From assembly GCF_914271435.1 (NCBI RefSeq), contig NZ_CAJZAI010000004.1, positions 186,001 to 250,000 of the forward strand: 64,000 nt of DNA, written 5' to 3'. The notes beneath the pieces were generated by a model that was given only the letters and a program-made list of their open reading frames with translations, was not told the origin of the DNA and ran no database searches. A program made the translations under genes and the position numbers. This DNA comes from Cupriavidus laharis. Lineage in GTDB: Bacteria > Pseudomonadota > Gammaproteobacteria > Burkholderiales > Burkholderiaceae. Below, one piece after another: positions 32,996 to 41,256 of the stretch; the stretch's first letter is position 1, and each line of letters opens with the position of its first letter.

Positions 32996-34120
32996 TTACG
33001 GCTCGCCTTGTGCGGGTTGCGGCGCGCGTCCGCCGTGCCGGCGCCGCCAGACCACCGGTGCCTCGCCGAACTGGGTGGAGAACCAGCGCGTGAAAGAACT
33101 TGCCGAGCCATAGCCGAGCAATTCGGCCACGCGCAGCAGCGAGTATTGCGGATTCTCCACATAGCGCTGTGCGAGTTCGCGGCGCACTTCGTTCAGGATG
33201 TCCGTGAAGGTTTCGCCGGCTTCATCGAGCTGGCGCTGCATGGTGCGCAGGCTCAGGCCAAGCCCCTGCGCCACGCCTTCGCAGGTGGCGCGGCCCATCG
33301 GCAGCATCAGGTACACGGCGCTGCGCACGTCGCGCCCGATCGACGGTGCGTTCACGCGCGGCAGCGTGTCGACGAAGCGCTGGGCATAGCGCGCCATGCC
33401 CGGGTCCGCCGTCGGGATGGTCGCGTCGAGGTCGGCCGCGAGGCAGGTGATCCCGTTGAACTCGCTGTCGAACTCCAGCGGGCAGCCGAACAGGCGCCGG
33501 TGCACCTGCAGGTCGGCCGGGGCCGAATGCGTGAAATTGACATTGAGCGGATGCCAGTGCGGGCCAAGCAGCGCCCGGCACAGCCGGAACACCACGCCGA
33601 CAGCCAGCTCGCTGGCCTGCCGCGACGGCGTATCGAGCACCACCTCCTGCCGGATGACGACAATCTTGCCTGCGTCTTCGAGCAGGATGGCCAGCGACTC
33701 ATTGACCAGGTGCCGGTAGCGGATGATTGTGGCCAGCGCATCGCGCAGCGTGGGCTGCTGGCTGATCAGCAGGCTCATCACGCCGAAGTCGGACAACTGG
33801 CGCGATTCGGCCATGCGCAGGCCGAAGGTCTCGCAGTGCGCGGCCTGCGCCGCATGTTCCAGCAGCCTGGCGCAGGCATTGACCGAAACACGCTGGTCAG
33901 GGTCGCCGAGCAGCGCCCGGCTCAGCCGGGCCTCGCGCAGCAGCGGTTGCGGGTTGAGGCCGAGTCCCTGGGCAACCTCAAAGAAATTGGTCACTGCGGC
34001 CGCGCGCACCAGCGTGTCCAAGGCTTGTCTCCCAATCTTGTTCTGTGTGCGGTGCGCCGCCCGTTCGACGGCATCCGCGTTGTCTTGTGTTGTCTTTGCA
34101 GCGGGATAATAGGCGGCCAT
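32996..34120 (-). CDS. AraC-family regulator with Arabinose_bd-type N-terminal domain
   Basis: A 374-residue regulator. The N-terminal domain (TNFFEVAQGLGLNPQPLLRE onward) is the ArgR/OruR/Arabinose_bd sensor type. The C-terminal double helix-turn-helix contains LGLSLRTMQRQLDEAGETF and YSLLRVAELLGYGSASSFTR, ending before a basic tail. It lies divergent from the quinone reductase / dioxygenase / acyl-CoA ligase operon, with 115 bases between starts, and is its probable regulator. The start is the ATG at 34120; a TTG ten codons upstream is also possible because no strong ribosome binding site marks either. Confidence 0.85.
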   Translation of the reverse strand: MAAYYPAAKTTQDNADAVERAAHRTQNKIGRQALDTLVRAAAVTNFFEVAQGLGLNPQPLLREARLSRALLGDPDQRVSVNACARLLEHAAQAAHCETFGLRMAESRQLSDFGVMSLLISQQPTLRDALATIIRYRHLVNESLAILLEDAGKIVVIRQEVVLDTPSRQASELAVGVVFRLCRALLGPHWHPLNVNFTHSAPADLQVHRRLFGCPLEFDSEFNGITCLAADLDATIPTADPGMARYAQRFVDTLPRVNAPSIGRDVRSAVYLMLPMGRATCEGVAQGLGLSLRTMQRQLDEAGETFTDILNEVRRELAQRYVENPQYSLLRVAELLGYGSASSFTRWFSTQFGEAPVVWRRRHGGRAPQPAQGEP

Positions 34121-34235
34121 GGCATGAAATGCAAAGTCGGCGGAGGCCAAAGCAAAGCGGTGTGCGCCGGCAAGTCCTACATTTCAGGGCATGAGCGGCG
34201 CCCCTTGCGCCGACGCAGATCAAGGAGACGAGCAG

Positions 34236-35216
34236 ATGGCAAAAGTCGTGCGCATGTACGAAACCGGCGGACCGGAGGTCCTTCGCTATGAAGACATGGA
34301 AGTGGGTGAACCGGGTCCGGGACAGGTGCGTATCCGCCACGTGGCGGTGGGCCTGAACTACGCCGACACGTACTTCCGCAATGGCACCTACCCGGTGCCG
34401 CTGCCGGCCGGCATGGGCGTGGAAGCGGCTGGCGTGGTGCAGGCGGTCGGCCCCGGTGTCACCAATGTGGCGGTGGGCGACCGTGTGACCTATACCGGTT
34501 TCGTCAACACGCTGGGCGCGTACAGCACCGAGCGTCTCGTGCCGGCTGCGCCGCTGATCCGACTGCCCGAGACCATCGGCTTCGAGACTGCCGCCGCCAT
34601 GACCATGCGCGGGCTGACCTCGGCGTACCTGATGCGTCGCATCTACAATTTCAAGGAGGGCGACACCATCCTGCTGCACGCGGCAGCGGGCGGCGTCGGC
34701 CTGATCGTGTCGCAATGGGCGAAGCTGCTGGGCCTGACGGTGATCGGCACGGTATCGAGCGAGGCCAAGGCCGAAGTGGCGCGCGCCCATGGCTGCGACC
34801 ACATCGTCAACTACAGTCATGAGGACGTGGCCAAGCGCGTGCGCGAACTGACCGACGGCGTTGGCGTGTCGGTGGTCTTCGACAGCGTCGGCAAGAACAC
34901 TTTCATGGCGTCGCTGGATTCGCTCAAGCGCCGCGGCACCATGGTGTGCGTGGGTACCGCGTCGGGCCCGATCCCGCCGTTCGATCCCGTGCTGCTGGCA
35001 ATGAAGGGCTCGCTGTTCCTGACGCGTCCGGCCCTGGCCGACTATATCGCCGATCCGGCCGAGAAGGCCGAACTGGCCGGTGAAATCTTCGGCCATGTCG
35101 GCGCGGGCCGGATCAAGATCGAGATCAACCAGCGCTATGCACTCGAAGACGCGGTGCAGGCCCATCGGGACCTGGAGTCGCGCAAGACCACCGGTTCGTC
35201 GATCTTTGTGATCTGA
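34236..35216 (+). CDS. Quinone oxidoreductase-like MDR protein (QorA family)
   Basis: A 326-residue zinc-free medium-chain dehydrogenase/reductase. RHVAVGLNYADTYFRNGTYP and the NADPH-binding LLHAAAGGVGLIVSQWAKLLG are typical of NADPH:quinone reductase (QorA). The catalytic zinc Cys and structural zinc cysteines are absent. It should reduce quinones or enones. The ATG at 34236 follows AAGGAGA. It starts a three-gene operon with a TauD-type dioxygenase (12-base gap) and an acyl-CoA ligase. Confidence 0.85.
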   Translation: MAKVVRMYETGGPEVLRYEDMEVGEPGPGQVRIRHVAVGLNYADTYFRNGTYPVPLPAGMGVEAAGVVQAVGPGVTNVAVGDRVTYTGFVNTLGAYSTERLVPAAPLIRLPETIGFETAAAMTMRGLTSAYLMRRIYNFKEGDTILLHAAAGGVGLIVSQWAKLLGLTVIGTVSSEAKAEVARAHGCDHIVNYSHEDVAKRVRELTDGVGVSVVFDSVGKNTFMASLDSLKRRGTMVCVGTASGPIPPFDPVLLAMKGSLFLTRPALADYIADPAEKAELAGEIFGHVGAGRIKIEINQRYALEDAVQAHRDLESRKTTGSSIFVI

Positions 35217-35227
35217 GGGAGCTAGCC

Positions 35228-36076
35228 ATGCAAGTCAAGCAACTCACCTGCGCACTGGGCGCGGAACTGGTTGGCGTGAATCTCGGCGACGCTGTCCGTG
35301 ACGACGGCCTGTTCGCGGAAATCCGGTCACTGCTGCTGAAGCACCGCGTGCTGTTCCTGCGTGACCAGGAAATCAGCCGTGCCGAGCATGTCGCGTTCGC
35401 ACGCCGCTTCGGCGAACTGGAAGACCACCCCGTTGCCGGCAGCGATCCGGAGCATCCGGGCCTGGTCCGCATCTACAAGACGCCGGACCAGCCCAACGAC
35501 CGCTACGAGAACGCGTGGCACTCGGACACCACCTGGCGCGAAGCGCCGCAGTTCGGTGCCGTGCTGCGCTGCGTGGAATGCCCGCCGGTCGGCGGCGACA
35601 CCATGTGGGCGAACATGGCGCTGGCTTATGAGCGCCTGCCCGAACACATCAAGACGCAGATCGCCGACCTGCGCGCGCGCCACAGCATCGAGGCGAGCTT
35701 CGGTGCGGTCATGCCGATCGAAAAGCGCCTGGCGCTCAAGGCCCAGTTTCCCGATGCCGAGCACCCGGTGGTGCGCACGCATCCGGACACCGGCGAGAAG
35801 ATCCTGTACGTGAACGCGTTCGCGACCCACTTCACCAATTTCCATACGCCGGAACGCGTGCGTTTCGGCCAGGACGCGAATCCGGGCGCGCCCGACCTGC
35901 TGCGCTACCTGATCAGCCAGGCCTATATCCCCGAATACCAGGTGCGCTGGCGCTGGGAACCGAACAGCGTCGCAATCTGGGACAACACCGCCACGCAGCA
36001 CTATGCCGTGATGGATTACCCGCCTTGCCACCGCAAGATGGAACGTGCCGGCATCATCGGCAGCAAGCCGTACTGA
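35228..36076 (+). CDS. TauD/TfdA-family alpha-ketoglutarate-dependent dioxygenase
   Basis: A 282-residue non-heme Fe(II) enzyme. The iron-binding facial triad is His98 and Asp100 (NAWHSDTTW) with His259 (TATQHYAVMDY), and Arg270 is placed to bind alpha-ketoglutarate. TauD relatives hydroxylate taurine, 2,4-D, alkyl sulfates or carnitine precursors; the substrate here is unknown. Context with an acyl-CoA ligase and a quinone reductase suggests a carboxylic acid or its side chain. AGGGAGC precedes the ATG. Confidence 0.87.
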   Translation: MQVKQLTCALGAELVGVNLGDAVRDDGLFAEIRSLLLKHRVLFLRDQEISRAEHVAFARRFGELEDHPVAGSDPEHPGLVRIYKTPDQPNDRYENAWHSDTTWREAPQFGAVLRCVECPPVGGDTMWANMALAYERLPEHIKTQIADLRARHSIEASFGAVMPIEKRLALKAQFPDAEHPVVRTHPDTGEKILYVNAFATHFTNFHTPERVRFGQDANPGAPDLLRYLISQAYIPEYQVRWRWEPNSVAIWDNTATQHYAVMDYPPCHRKMERAGIIGSKPY

Positions 36077-36098
36077 ACACCGGCCGGAGGAAGACTAC

Positions 36099-37745
36099 AT
36101 GCAGCACAACCTGATCGTATCCACGCCGTCGGCGTACTCCTATCCGCTGCTGGTCAAGCAGTTGCTGATCCACTCGCTGAGCCTTTACGGCGACCAGGAG
36201 ATCAGCTACCGCGGCGAGATGCGCTACACCTACCGCGACTTCCGCCGCCGCGTGGGCCAGCTCGCTTCGACGCTGGCCACGCTTGGTGCAACGCATGGCT
36301 CCACCGTGGCAGTGATGGACTGGGACAGCCATCGCTACCTGGAGTGCTACTTCGGCGTGCCGATGATGGGCGCGACGCTGTTCACCGTGAACGTGCGCCT
36401 GTCGCCGCAGCAGATCCTGTACACGCTCAACGATGCTGCCGCGGACATCGTTCTGGTCCATCCCGACTTCGTGCCGGTGCTGGACCAGATTCGCGACGAG
36501 TTGACGTGCAACCCGCGCTTCGTGCTGCTGGCCGATGGCCAGGCTGCACCGCAGACCGACCTGCCGCTGGCGGGCGAGTACGAGGCATTGCTGGCCGACG
36601 CGTCCCCGGACTTCGATTTCCCGGAGTTCGACGAGAACACCAAGGCTGCTACGTTCTACACCACCGGCACTACCGGTGATCCCAAGGGCGTTTGCTACAG
36701 CCATCGCGACATCGTGCTGCATACGCTGACGACGGCCACCAGCCTCTGCTCGCCGCGCGACGGGCAGCGCATGCACCGCGAAGACGTGTACATGCCGATC
36801 ACGCCGATGTTCCACGTGCTGGCCTGGGGCATGCCGTACGTGGCCGTCATGCTGGGCCTGCGCACCGTGCTGCCTGGCCGCTACGCTCCAGATATGCTGC
36901 TGAAGCTGCGTGAGCAGGAGAAGGTCACGTTCTCGCACTGCGTGCCGACCATCCTGCAGATGCTGCTGCAGTCCTCGCAGGACGGCACGCAGGATCTCTC
37001 GGGCTGGAAGATCATCATCGGCGGCTCGGCCTTGCCGCCTGCGCTGTGCGAAGCGGCGCTGGCGCGCGGCATCGACATCTTTGCCGGATACGGCATGTCG
37101 GAAACCGGCCCGATCGCTTCGCTGGCGCAATTGCCGCCGCGCGTGACGCCTAAGGACCGCGCCGACGAAGTCCGCATGCGCTGCTCCACGGGGCGCCCGG
37201 TGGTGATGGTGGATTTCCGCATCGTCAGCGAAGACATGCAGGACCTGCCCCGCGACGGTGCGAGCCGCGGCGAGATCGTGCTGCGCGCGCCTTACCTGAC
37301 CCAGTCGTACTTCAAGAAGCCGGCGGCTTCCGAGGAACTGTGGGCGGGCGGCTACCTGCATACGCAGGACGTCGCGGTCATGGGCCAGGACGGCTTCGTG
37401 CAGATCGTCGACCGCATCAAGGACGTGATCAAGACCGGCGGCGAATGGGTGTCGTCGATCGAGGTCGAGAACCTCATCACCGAAGTGCCCGGTGTCCAGG
37501 AATGCGCGGTGATCGGCGTGCCCGATGCCAAGTGGGGCGAACGGCCGATGGCCTTCGTCGTGCGCAAGCCCGGTGCGGACGTTGGTGCGGAATCTATCCG
37601 CGAGAAACTGCTCAGCCACGTGGATACGCAGCGCATCAGTAAGTACGCGGTGCCCGAGGCGGAACGGATCGCATTCGTGGCGGAGATACCTAAGACCAGT
37701 GTGGGGAAAATCAATAAGAAGCAGCTGCGGGAACAGGCAGCCTGA
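36099..37745 (+). CDS. Medium/long-chain acyl-CoA synthetase (AMP-forming)
   Basis: A 548-residue ANL-superfamily enzyme. The P-loop YTTGTTGDPKGVCYSH, the AYGMSE-type motif FAGYGMSETGP, the adenylate motif YLHTQDVAVM and VDRIKDVIKTGGEWVSS with the final catalytic Lys in KTSVGKINKK are all present. The family is close to AlkK-like medium-chain acyl-CoA synthetases. It activates a carboxylate with ATP and CoA. It is last in the operon with the dioxygenase, 22 bases downstream, and ends at a strong terminator. The ATG at 36099 follows CCGGAGGAAG. Confidence 0.88.
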   Translation: MQHNLIVSTPSAYSYPLLVKQLLIHSLSLYGDQEISYRGEMRYTYRDFRRRVGQLASTLATLGATHGSTVAVMDWDSHRYLECYFGVPMMGATLFTVNVRLSPQQILYTLNDAAADIVLVHPDFVPVLDQIRDELTCNPRFVLLADGQAAPQTDLPLAGEYEALLADASPDFDFPEFDENTKAATFYTTGTTGDPKGVCYSHRDIVLHTLTTATSLCSPRDGQRMHREDVYMPITPMFHVLAWGMPYVAVMLGLRTVLPGRYAPDMLLKLREQEKVTFSHCVPTILQMLLQSSQDGTQDLSGWKIIIGGSALPPALCEAALARGIDIFAGYGMSETGPIASLAQLPPRVTPKDRADEVRMRCSTGRPVVMVDFRIVSEDMQDLPRDGASRGEIVLRAPYLTQSYFKKPAASEELWAGGYLHTQDVAVMGQDGFVQIVDRIKDVIKTGGEWVSSIEVENLITEVPGVQECAVIGVPDAKWGERPMAFVVRKPGADVGAESIREKLLSHVDTQRISKYAVPEAERIAFVAEIPKTSVGKINKKQLREQAA

Positions 37746-37767
37746 AGGGTAGGAAGGGAGAGTTTGG

Positions 37768-37802
37768 ACGCTGGTTCTTGAAGGGGGACCAGCGTTTTTT
37801 TT
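37768..37802 (+). terminator. Rho-independent terminator after the acyl-CoA ligase gene
   Basis: Stem ACGCTGGTTC / GGACCAGCGT (one G-T pair), loop TTGAAGGG, followed by eight T. It ends the quinone reductase-dioxygenase-ligase operon. Confidence 0.9.
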
Positions 37803-37905
37803 CGTGGATGGGGTTGGGTGGTGATTGGGCGGCTTTCGTTCTTGGCGGGGGGTGGCGCCAAGAACGAAAGCCCCCAACAACACCATCAACCCCGCATTAA
37901 AAAAA

Positions 37906-38223
37906 TCAAAACGAAATCCGCCCCCTCAAAATATCCCCATACATCACCCAATCCCCCATCAAGCTATAAACCGGATGCCGAAATGTAGCCGGCCGATTCT
38001 TCTCGAACACGAAGTGCCCCACCCAGGCAAAGGCGTAGCCGGACACCACTGCGCCAGGCAGCCACCACGCACTGCCGGTGACCACCATCATCAGCAGGCA
38101 AATCAACGCCACCGTCGAGCCGACAAAATGCAGCCGCCGGCAGGTGCGATCTCGATGTTCACTGAGGTAGTACGGATAGAAATCCGCAAAGCTCTCGAAT
38201 TCGCGCGCATGTGCCCGGGCCAT
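37906..38223 (-). CDS. Mpo1-like (DUF962) membrane protein
   Basis: A 105-residue protein with two hydrophobic segments (about 33-50 and 55-72). REFESFADFYPYYLSEHRDR and WVGHFVFEKNRPATFRHPVY match DUF962; the yeast member Mpo1 is an Fe-dependent dioxygenase of 2-hydroxy fatty acids, with the His residues of YLSEHRD, GH and FRHP conserved here. A role in fatty acid alpha-oxidation is possible but unproven in bacteria. The gene stands alone on this strand. Confidence 0.78.
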   Translation of the reverse strand: MARAHAREFESFADFYPYYLSEHRDRTCRRLHFVGSTVALICLLMMVVTGSAWWLPGAVVSGYAFAWVGHFVFEKNRPATFRHPVYSLMGDWVMYGDILRGRISF

Positions 38224-38322
38224 GGCTGTCTCCGAATCTTTGTTCTGATAAGACCAAGTGTAGTCCGCCGCGCGCGGGGAGGTGCGGACGGCGCCACGCG
38301 GGCCGTCCGCCGGTGCGGTCGC

Positions 38323-39147
38323 TCAGCGCGCCGCCACCAACTTTCGGGCAAAGCCGGCCAGGGCGTCGAGGACTTCGTCGGGGCGTTCGCCCATCATGGC
38401 GTGGCCGCAGGGGACCGAGACCATGCTGGCATTGGCGATCTTCGCGGCCAGTGCCTGCGCGGCCTTGGGCGAGGTCATCATGTCCTTGCTGCCGGTGATG
38501 AAGAGCGCCGGGCAGGACAGTGCCACCGCGGCTTCCTCGCCATGCGCGTAGCGGTTGCAGGCCGTGAAGTCGTTGTGGAAGACGTGGGCCTCCGGATTGT
38601 TGTGCGAAACCCGCTCCATCAGCCGCTGGCTGCCGCCCTGCATCCACGCGCCGGGTCCCGGGGACGATGGCTTGTTGGCCAGGCTCGAGTGCGACCACGC
38701 GTTGACCATGGCAATGGCCTGGTCTTCGCGGTTGAGCGCGGCATCGAGCAGCGCATCCGACACCTTCATCGGATAGGCGGTTGCCAGCATGGCAATGCCG
38801 CGCACGGCCTGCGGGTGGCGCGCCGCGCATTCGAGTGCGATCAGCGAGCCCATGCTGTGGCCGAAGACCAGCGCAGGCGCGGTCACGCCGGCGGCTGCCA
38901 CCAGCGACATGACCCAGTCGGCCATGTCTTCGACGGTGGCCAGCGGCGCGCCTTTGCTGCGGTTGTGGCCGGGCAGGTCCACCGCCAGCACGGAGAAGCC
39001 ATGGTTGGCGAACCAGCGCGTCTGCAGCGTCCAGACGCTGTGGTCGTTCTGTGCGCCATGCACGAACACGGCACAGGGCAGGGCGGGGTCGAACGGCTTG
39101 CCGCCGGTGTAGGCGTAGGCCGGCTGGCCTGCGATCTTCAGTTCCAT
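38323..39147 (-). CDS. Alpha/beta hydrolase
   Basis: A 274-residue alpha/beta hydrolase. The oxyanion region FVHGAQNDHSVW near 29, the nucleophile elbow GHSMGS near 95 and the C-terminal catalytic His in VPCGHAMMG are present, with the Asp in ITGSKDMM. Substrate unknown. Its ATG overlaps the stop of metY (ATGA), so the two genes are co-transcribed from the right and translationally coupled; a link to sulfur amino acid ester hydrolysis is only positional. Confidence 0.82.
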   Translation of the reverse strand: MELKIAGQPAYAYTGGKPFDPALPCAVFVHGAQNDHSVWTLQTRWFANHGFSVLAVDLPGHNRSKGAPLATVEDMADWVMSLVAAAGVTAPALVFGHSMGSLIALECAARHPQAVRGIAMLATAYPMKVSDALLDAALNREDQAIAMVNAWSHSSLANKPSSPGPGAWMQGGSQRLMERVSHNNPEAHVFHNDFTACNRYAHGEEAAVALSCPALFITGSKDMMTSPKAAQALAAKIANASMVSVPCGHAMMGERPDEVLDALAGFARKLVAAR

Positions 39148-40457
39148 CAGGCTTGTCCTCCCTTGCCGCTCATCGCCTTCTCGGCGGCCTTCAGCCCGCG
39201 CTTGAGGTCGTCGATCAGGTCGTCGGCGTCTTCGAGGCCGATCGACAGGCGGATGGTGCCCTCCGTGATGCCGGCCGATTGCAGCGCCGCCGCATCCATG
39301 CGGAAGTGCGTGGTCGAGGCCGGGTGGATCACCAGCGAGCGCGCGTCGCCGACGTTGGCCAGGTGCGAGAACAGCGACAGGCTTTCGATGAAGCGCTGGC
39401 CCGCTGCGCGGTTACCCTTGAGGTTGAAGCTGAACACGGCACCGCAGCCACGCGGCAGCAGGCGCTTGGCCAGTTCGTAGTCGGGGTGTGACTCCAGTTC
39501 GGGGTAGGCGACGGATTCGACCATCGGGTTCGACGCCAGGAACTGCACCACGCGCCGTGTGTTCTCGACATGGCGCGCCATGCGCAGCGGCAGCGTTTCC
39601 ACGCCCTGCAGCAGTTGCCACGCGGCCATCGGGTTCATGCAGGCGCCGAAGTCGCGCAAGCCTTCGCGGCGTGCGCGCAGCAGGAACGGGGCGACCGTGC
39701 TTTCCTCGGTGAAGACCATGTTGTGGAAGCCTTCATACGGCTCAGACAGTTCCGGGAAGCGGCCGGAGGCCTCGAAATCGAACGTGCCGCCTTCCACCAG
39801 CACGCCGCCGATGGTGGTGCCGTGTCCGCCCAGGAACTTGGTGGCCGAATGGTAGAGCAGGCCAGCGCCGTGGTCGAACGGGCGCAGCAGGTACGGCGTG
39901 GTGAAGGTGGAATCGACCAGCAGCGGAATGCCGTGCTCCTGGCCCAGTTGCGCCAGGGTGGGGATGTCGAGCACGTCCAGGCCCGGGTTGCCGAGCGACT
40001 CGCCGAACAGCAGGCGCGTGTTCGGGCGGATGGCTGCGCGCCAGGCGTCGATGTCGCGCGGCTGGACGAAGGTGGTCTCGATGCCGAAGCGGCGCAGCGT
40101 GTAATGCAGCAGATTGTGCGAGCCGCCATACAGCGCCGTGGAGGCGACGATATGCGAGCCGGCGCCCATCAGCGTGGCCACGGCCAGGTGCAGTGCGGCC
40201 TGGCCTGAGGCGGTGGCGATGGCGCCCGCGCCGTTCTCCAGCGCGGCGACACGTTCTTCCAGCACCGCCACGGTGGGGTTGGAAATGCGCGAGTACACAT
40301 GGCCCGCGCGCTCCATATTGAACAGCGAGGCCGCATGCTCGCTGTCCTTGAACACGAACGAGGTGGTCAGGTGGATGGGGGTGGCCCTGGCCCCGGTAGC
40401 GGGGTCGGGCGCGGCGCCGGCGTGCAGCGCCAGCGTGTCGAAGCGGGTACCGGACAT
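39147..40457 (-). CDS. metY: O-acetylhomoserine sulfhydrylase / aminocarboxypropyltransferase
   Basis: A 436-residue PLP enzyme of the Cys/Met metabolism family. PLP Lys207 lies in YHSATKFLGGHG, the phosphate-binding and substrate regions are SRISNPT and ATASGQAALH, and Tyr110 (ALYGG) is the stacking tyrosine. Length and motifs fit MetY/MetZ, which make homocysteine from O-acetyl- or O-succinylhomoserine and sulfide in methionine synthesis. The ATG at 40457 is used because the family starts MxGTRFDTLALHAG; the upstream open frame is unrelated. Confidence 0.87.
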   Translation of the reverse strand: MSGTRFDTLALHAGAAPDPATGARATPIHLTTSFVFKDSEHAASLFNMERAGHVYSRISNPTVAVLEERVAALENGAGAIATASGQAALHLAVATLMGAGSHIVASTALYGGSHNLLHYTLRRFGIETTFVQPRDIDAWRAAIRPNTRLLFGESLGNPGLDVLDIPTLAQLGQEHGIPLLVDSTFTTPYLLRPFDHGAGLLYHSATKFLGGHGTTIGGVLVEGGTFDFEASGRFPELSEPYEGFHNMVFTEESTVAPFLLRARREGLRDFGACMNPMAAWQLLQGVETLPLRMARHVENTRRVVQFLASNPMVESVAYPELESHPDYELAKRLLPRGCGAVFSFNLKGNRAAGQRFIESLSLFSHLANVGDARSLVIHPASTTHFRMDAAALQSAGITEGTIRLSIGLEDADDLIDDLKRGLKAAEKAMSGKGGQA

Positions 40458-40677
40458 GGTGTTTCGGACGAGAGTTGTCTCCGGGCTGCATCGTAGCATC
40501 GCACGTGCGGCGATGGGGCCATCTGCCCGGAAACCGGCCTGTGCTTTACTTATCCGGGCGATTTGGGCTAGCATCGGCGCACGGGCGCCCCCTGCCCGCA
40601 TATCCCATGAACAGACAAGATCAGGCATCTGGCCCCATCCGGGCGCCATGCCGCAGGCACCGGTAGCGGAGACATAC

Positions 40678-41130
40678 ATGAAAGTCAGCGACATCCTCCA
40701 GATCAAGGGCAATACGCTCTACACCGTGACGCCTGACACCTCGTTGCTGGTAGCCGTCAACACCATGGCCGAGCACGACATCGGCTCGCTGGTGGTCATG
40801 GAGTACGGCGACCTGGTCGGCATGCTGACCTTCCGCGAGATCATCGAGACGCTGGCCAAGAACGGCGGCAGCGTCGGCACCAGCAGCATCCGCAAGGTGA
40901 TGGACGACGCCCCGCTTACCTGCACCATGGAGACCGACGTCAATGAAGTTCGTCGCATGATGCTGGAACGTCACACCCGTTACTTGCCGATCCTCGACAA
41001 CCGCACGCTGATGGGTGTGATCTCGTTCTACGACGTGGCCAAGGCGGTGGTGGAAGACCAGAGCTTTGAGAACAAGATGCTCAAGGCCTATATCCGCGAC
41101 TGGCCCGAAGAGCAGGAGCGCGCAGACTGA
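40678..41130 (+). CDS. Twin CBS-domain protein
   Basis: A 150-residue protein made of two CBS motifs (about 6-60 and 72-130), with VTPDTSLLVAVNTMAEHDIG, SLVVME, RRMMLERHTRYLPILD and GVISFYDVAKAVVED. Paired CBS domains bind adenosine nucleotides such as AMP, ATP or NAD and act as energy sensors, alone or with a partner. No partner domain is fused. The ATG at 40678 follows GCGGAGA at a suitable distance. Confidence 0.85.
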   Translation: MKVSDILQIKGNTLYTVTPDTSLLVAVNTMAEHDIGSLVVMEYGDLVGMLTFREIIETLAKNGGSVGTSSIRKVMDDAPLTCTMETDVNEVRRMMLERHTRYLPILDNRTLMGVISFYDVAKAVVEDQSFENKMLKAYIRDWPEEQERAD

Positions 41131-41256
41131 GCAACGCCCGGCCGGGCGTGTCCCGGCCAGGTGCAGTCCGGCCATGCGGTGATGGCATGATGGCGGCCGG
41201 AACGCCGCCCCGGCAGAATCCCGGGGCCAACCCATCCGGGCCCCAAGCCTGCCAAC

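Noticed and set aside
34236..35216. Quinone oxidoreductase as an acrylyl-CoA reductase (AcuI) partner of the DddP-like enzyme
   Set aside because: It lies 15 kb away in an operon with a dioxygenase and CoA ligase and looks like QorA; there is no support for an AcuI role.
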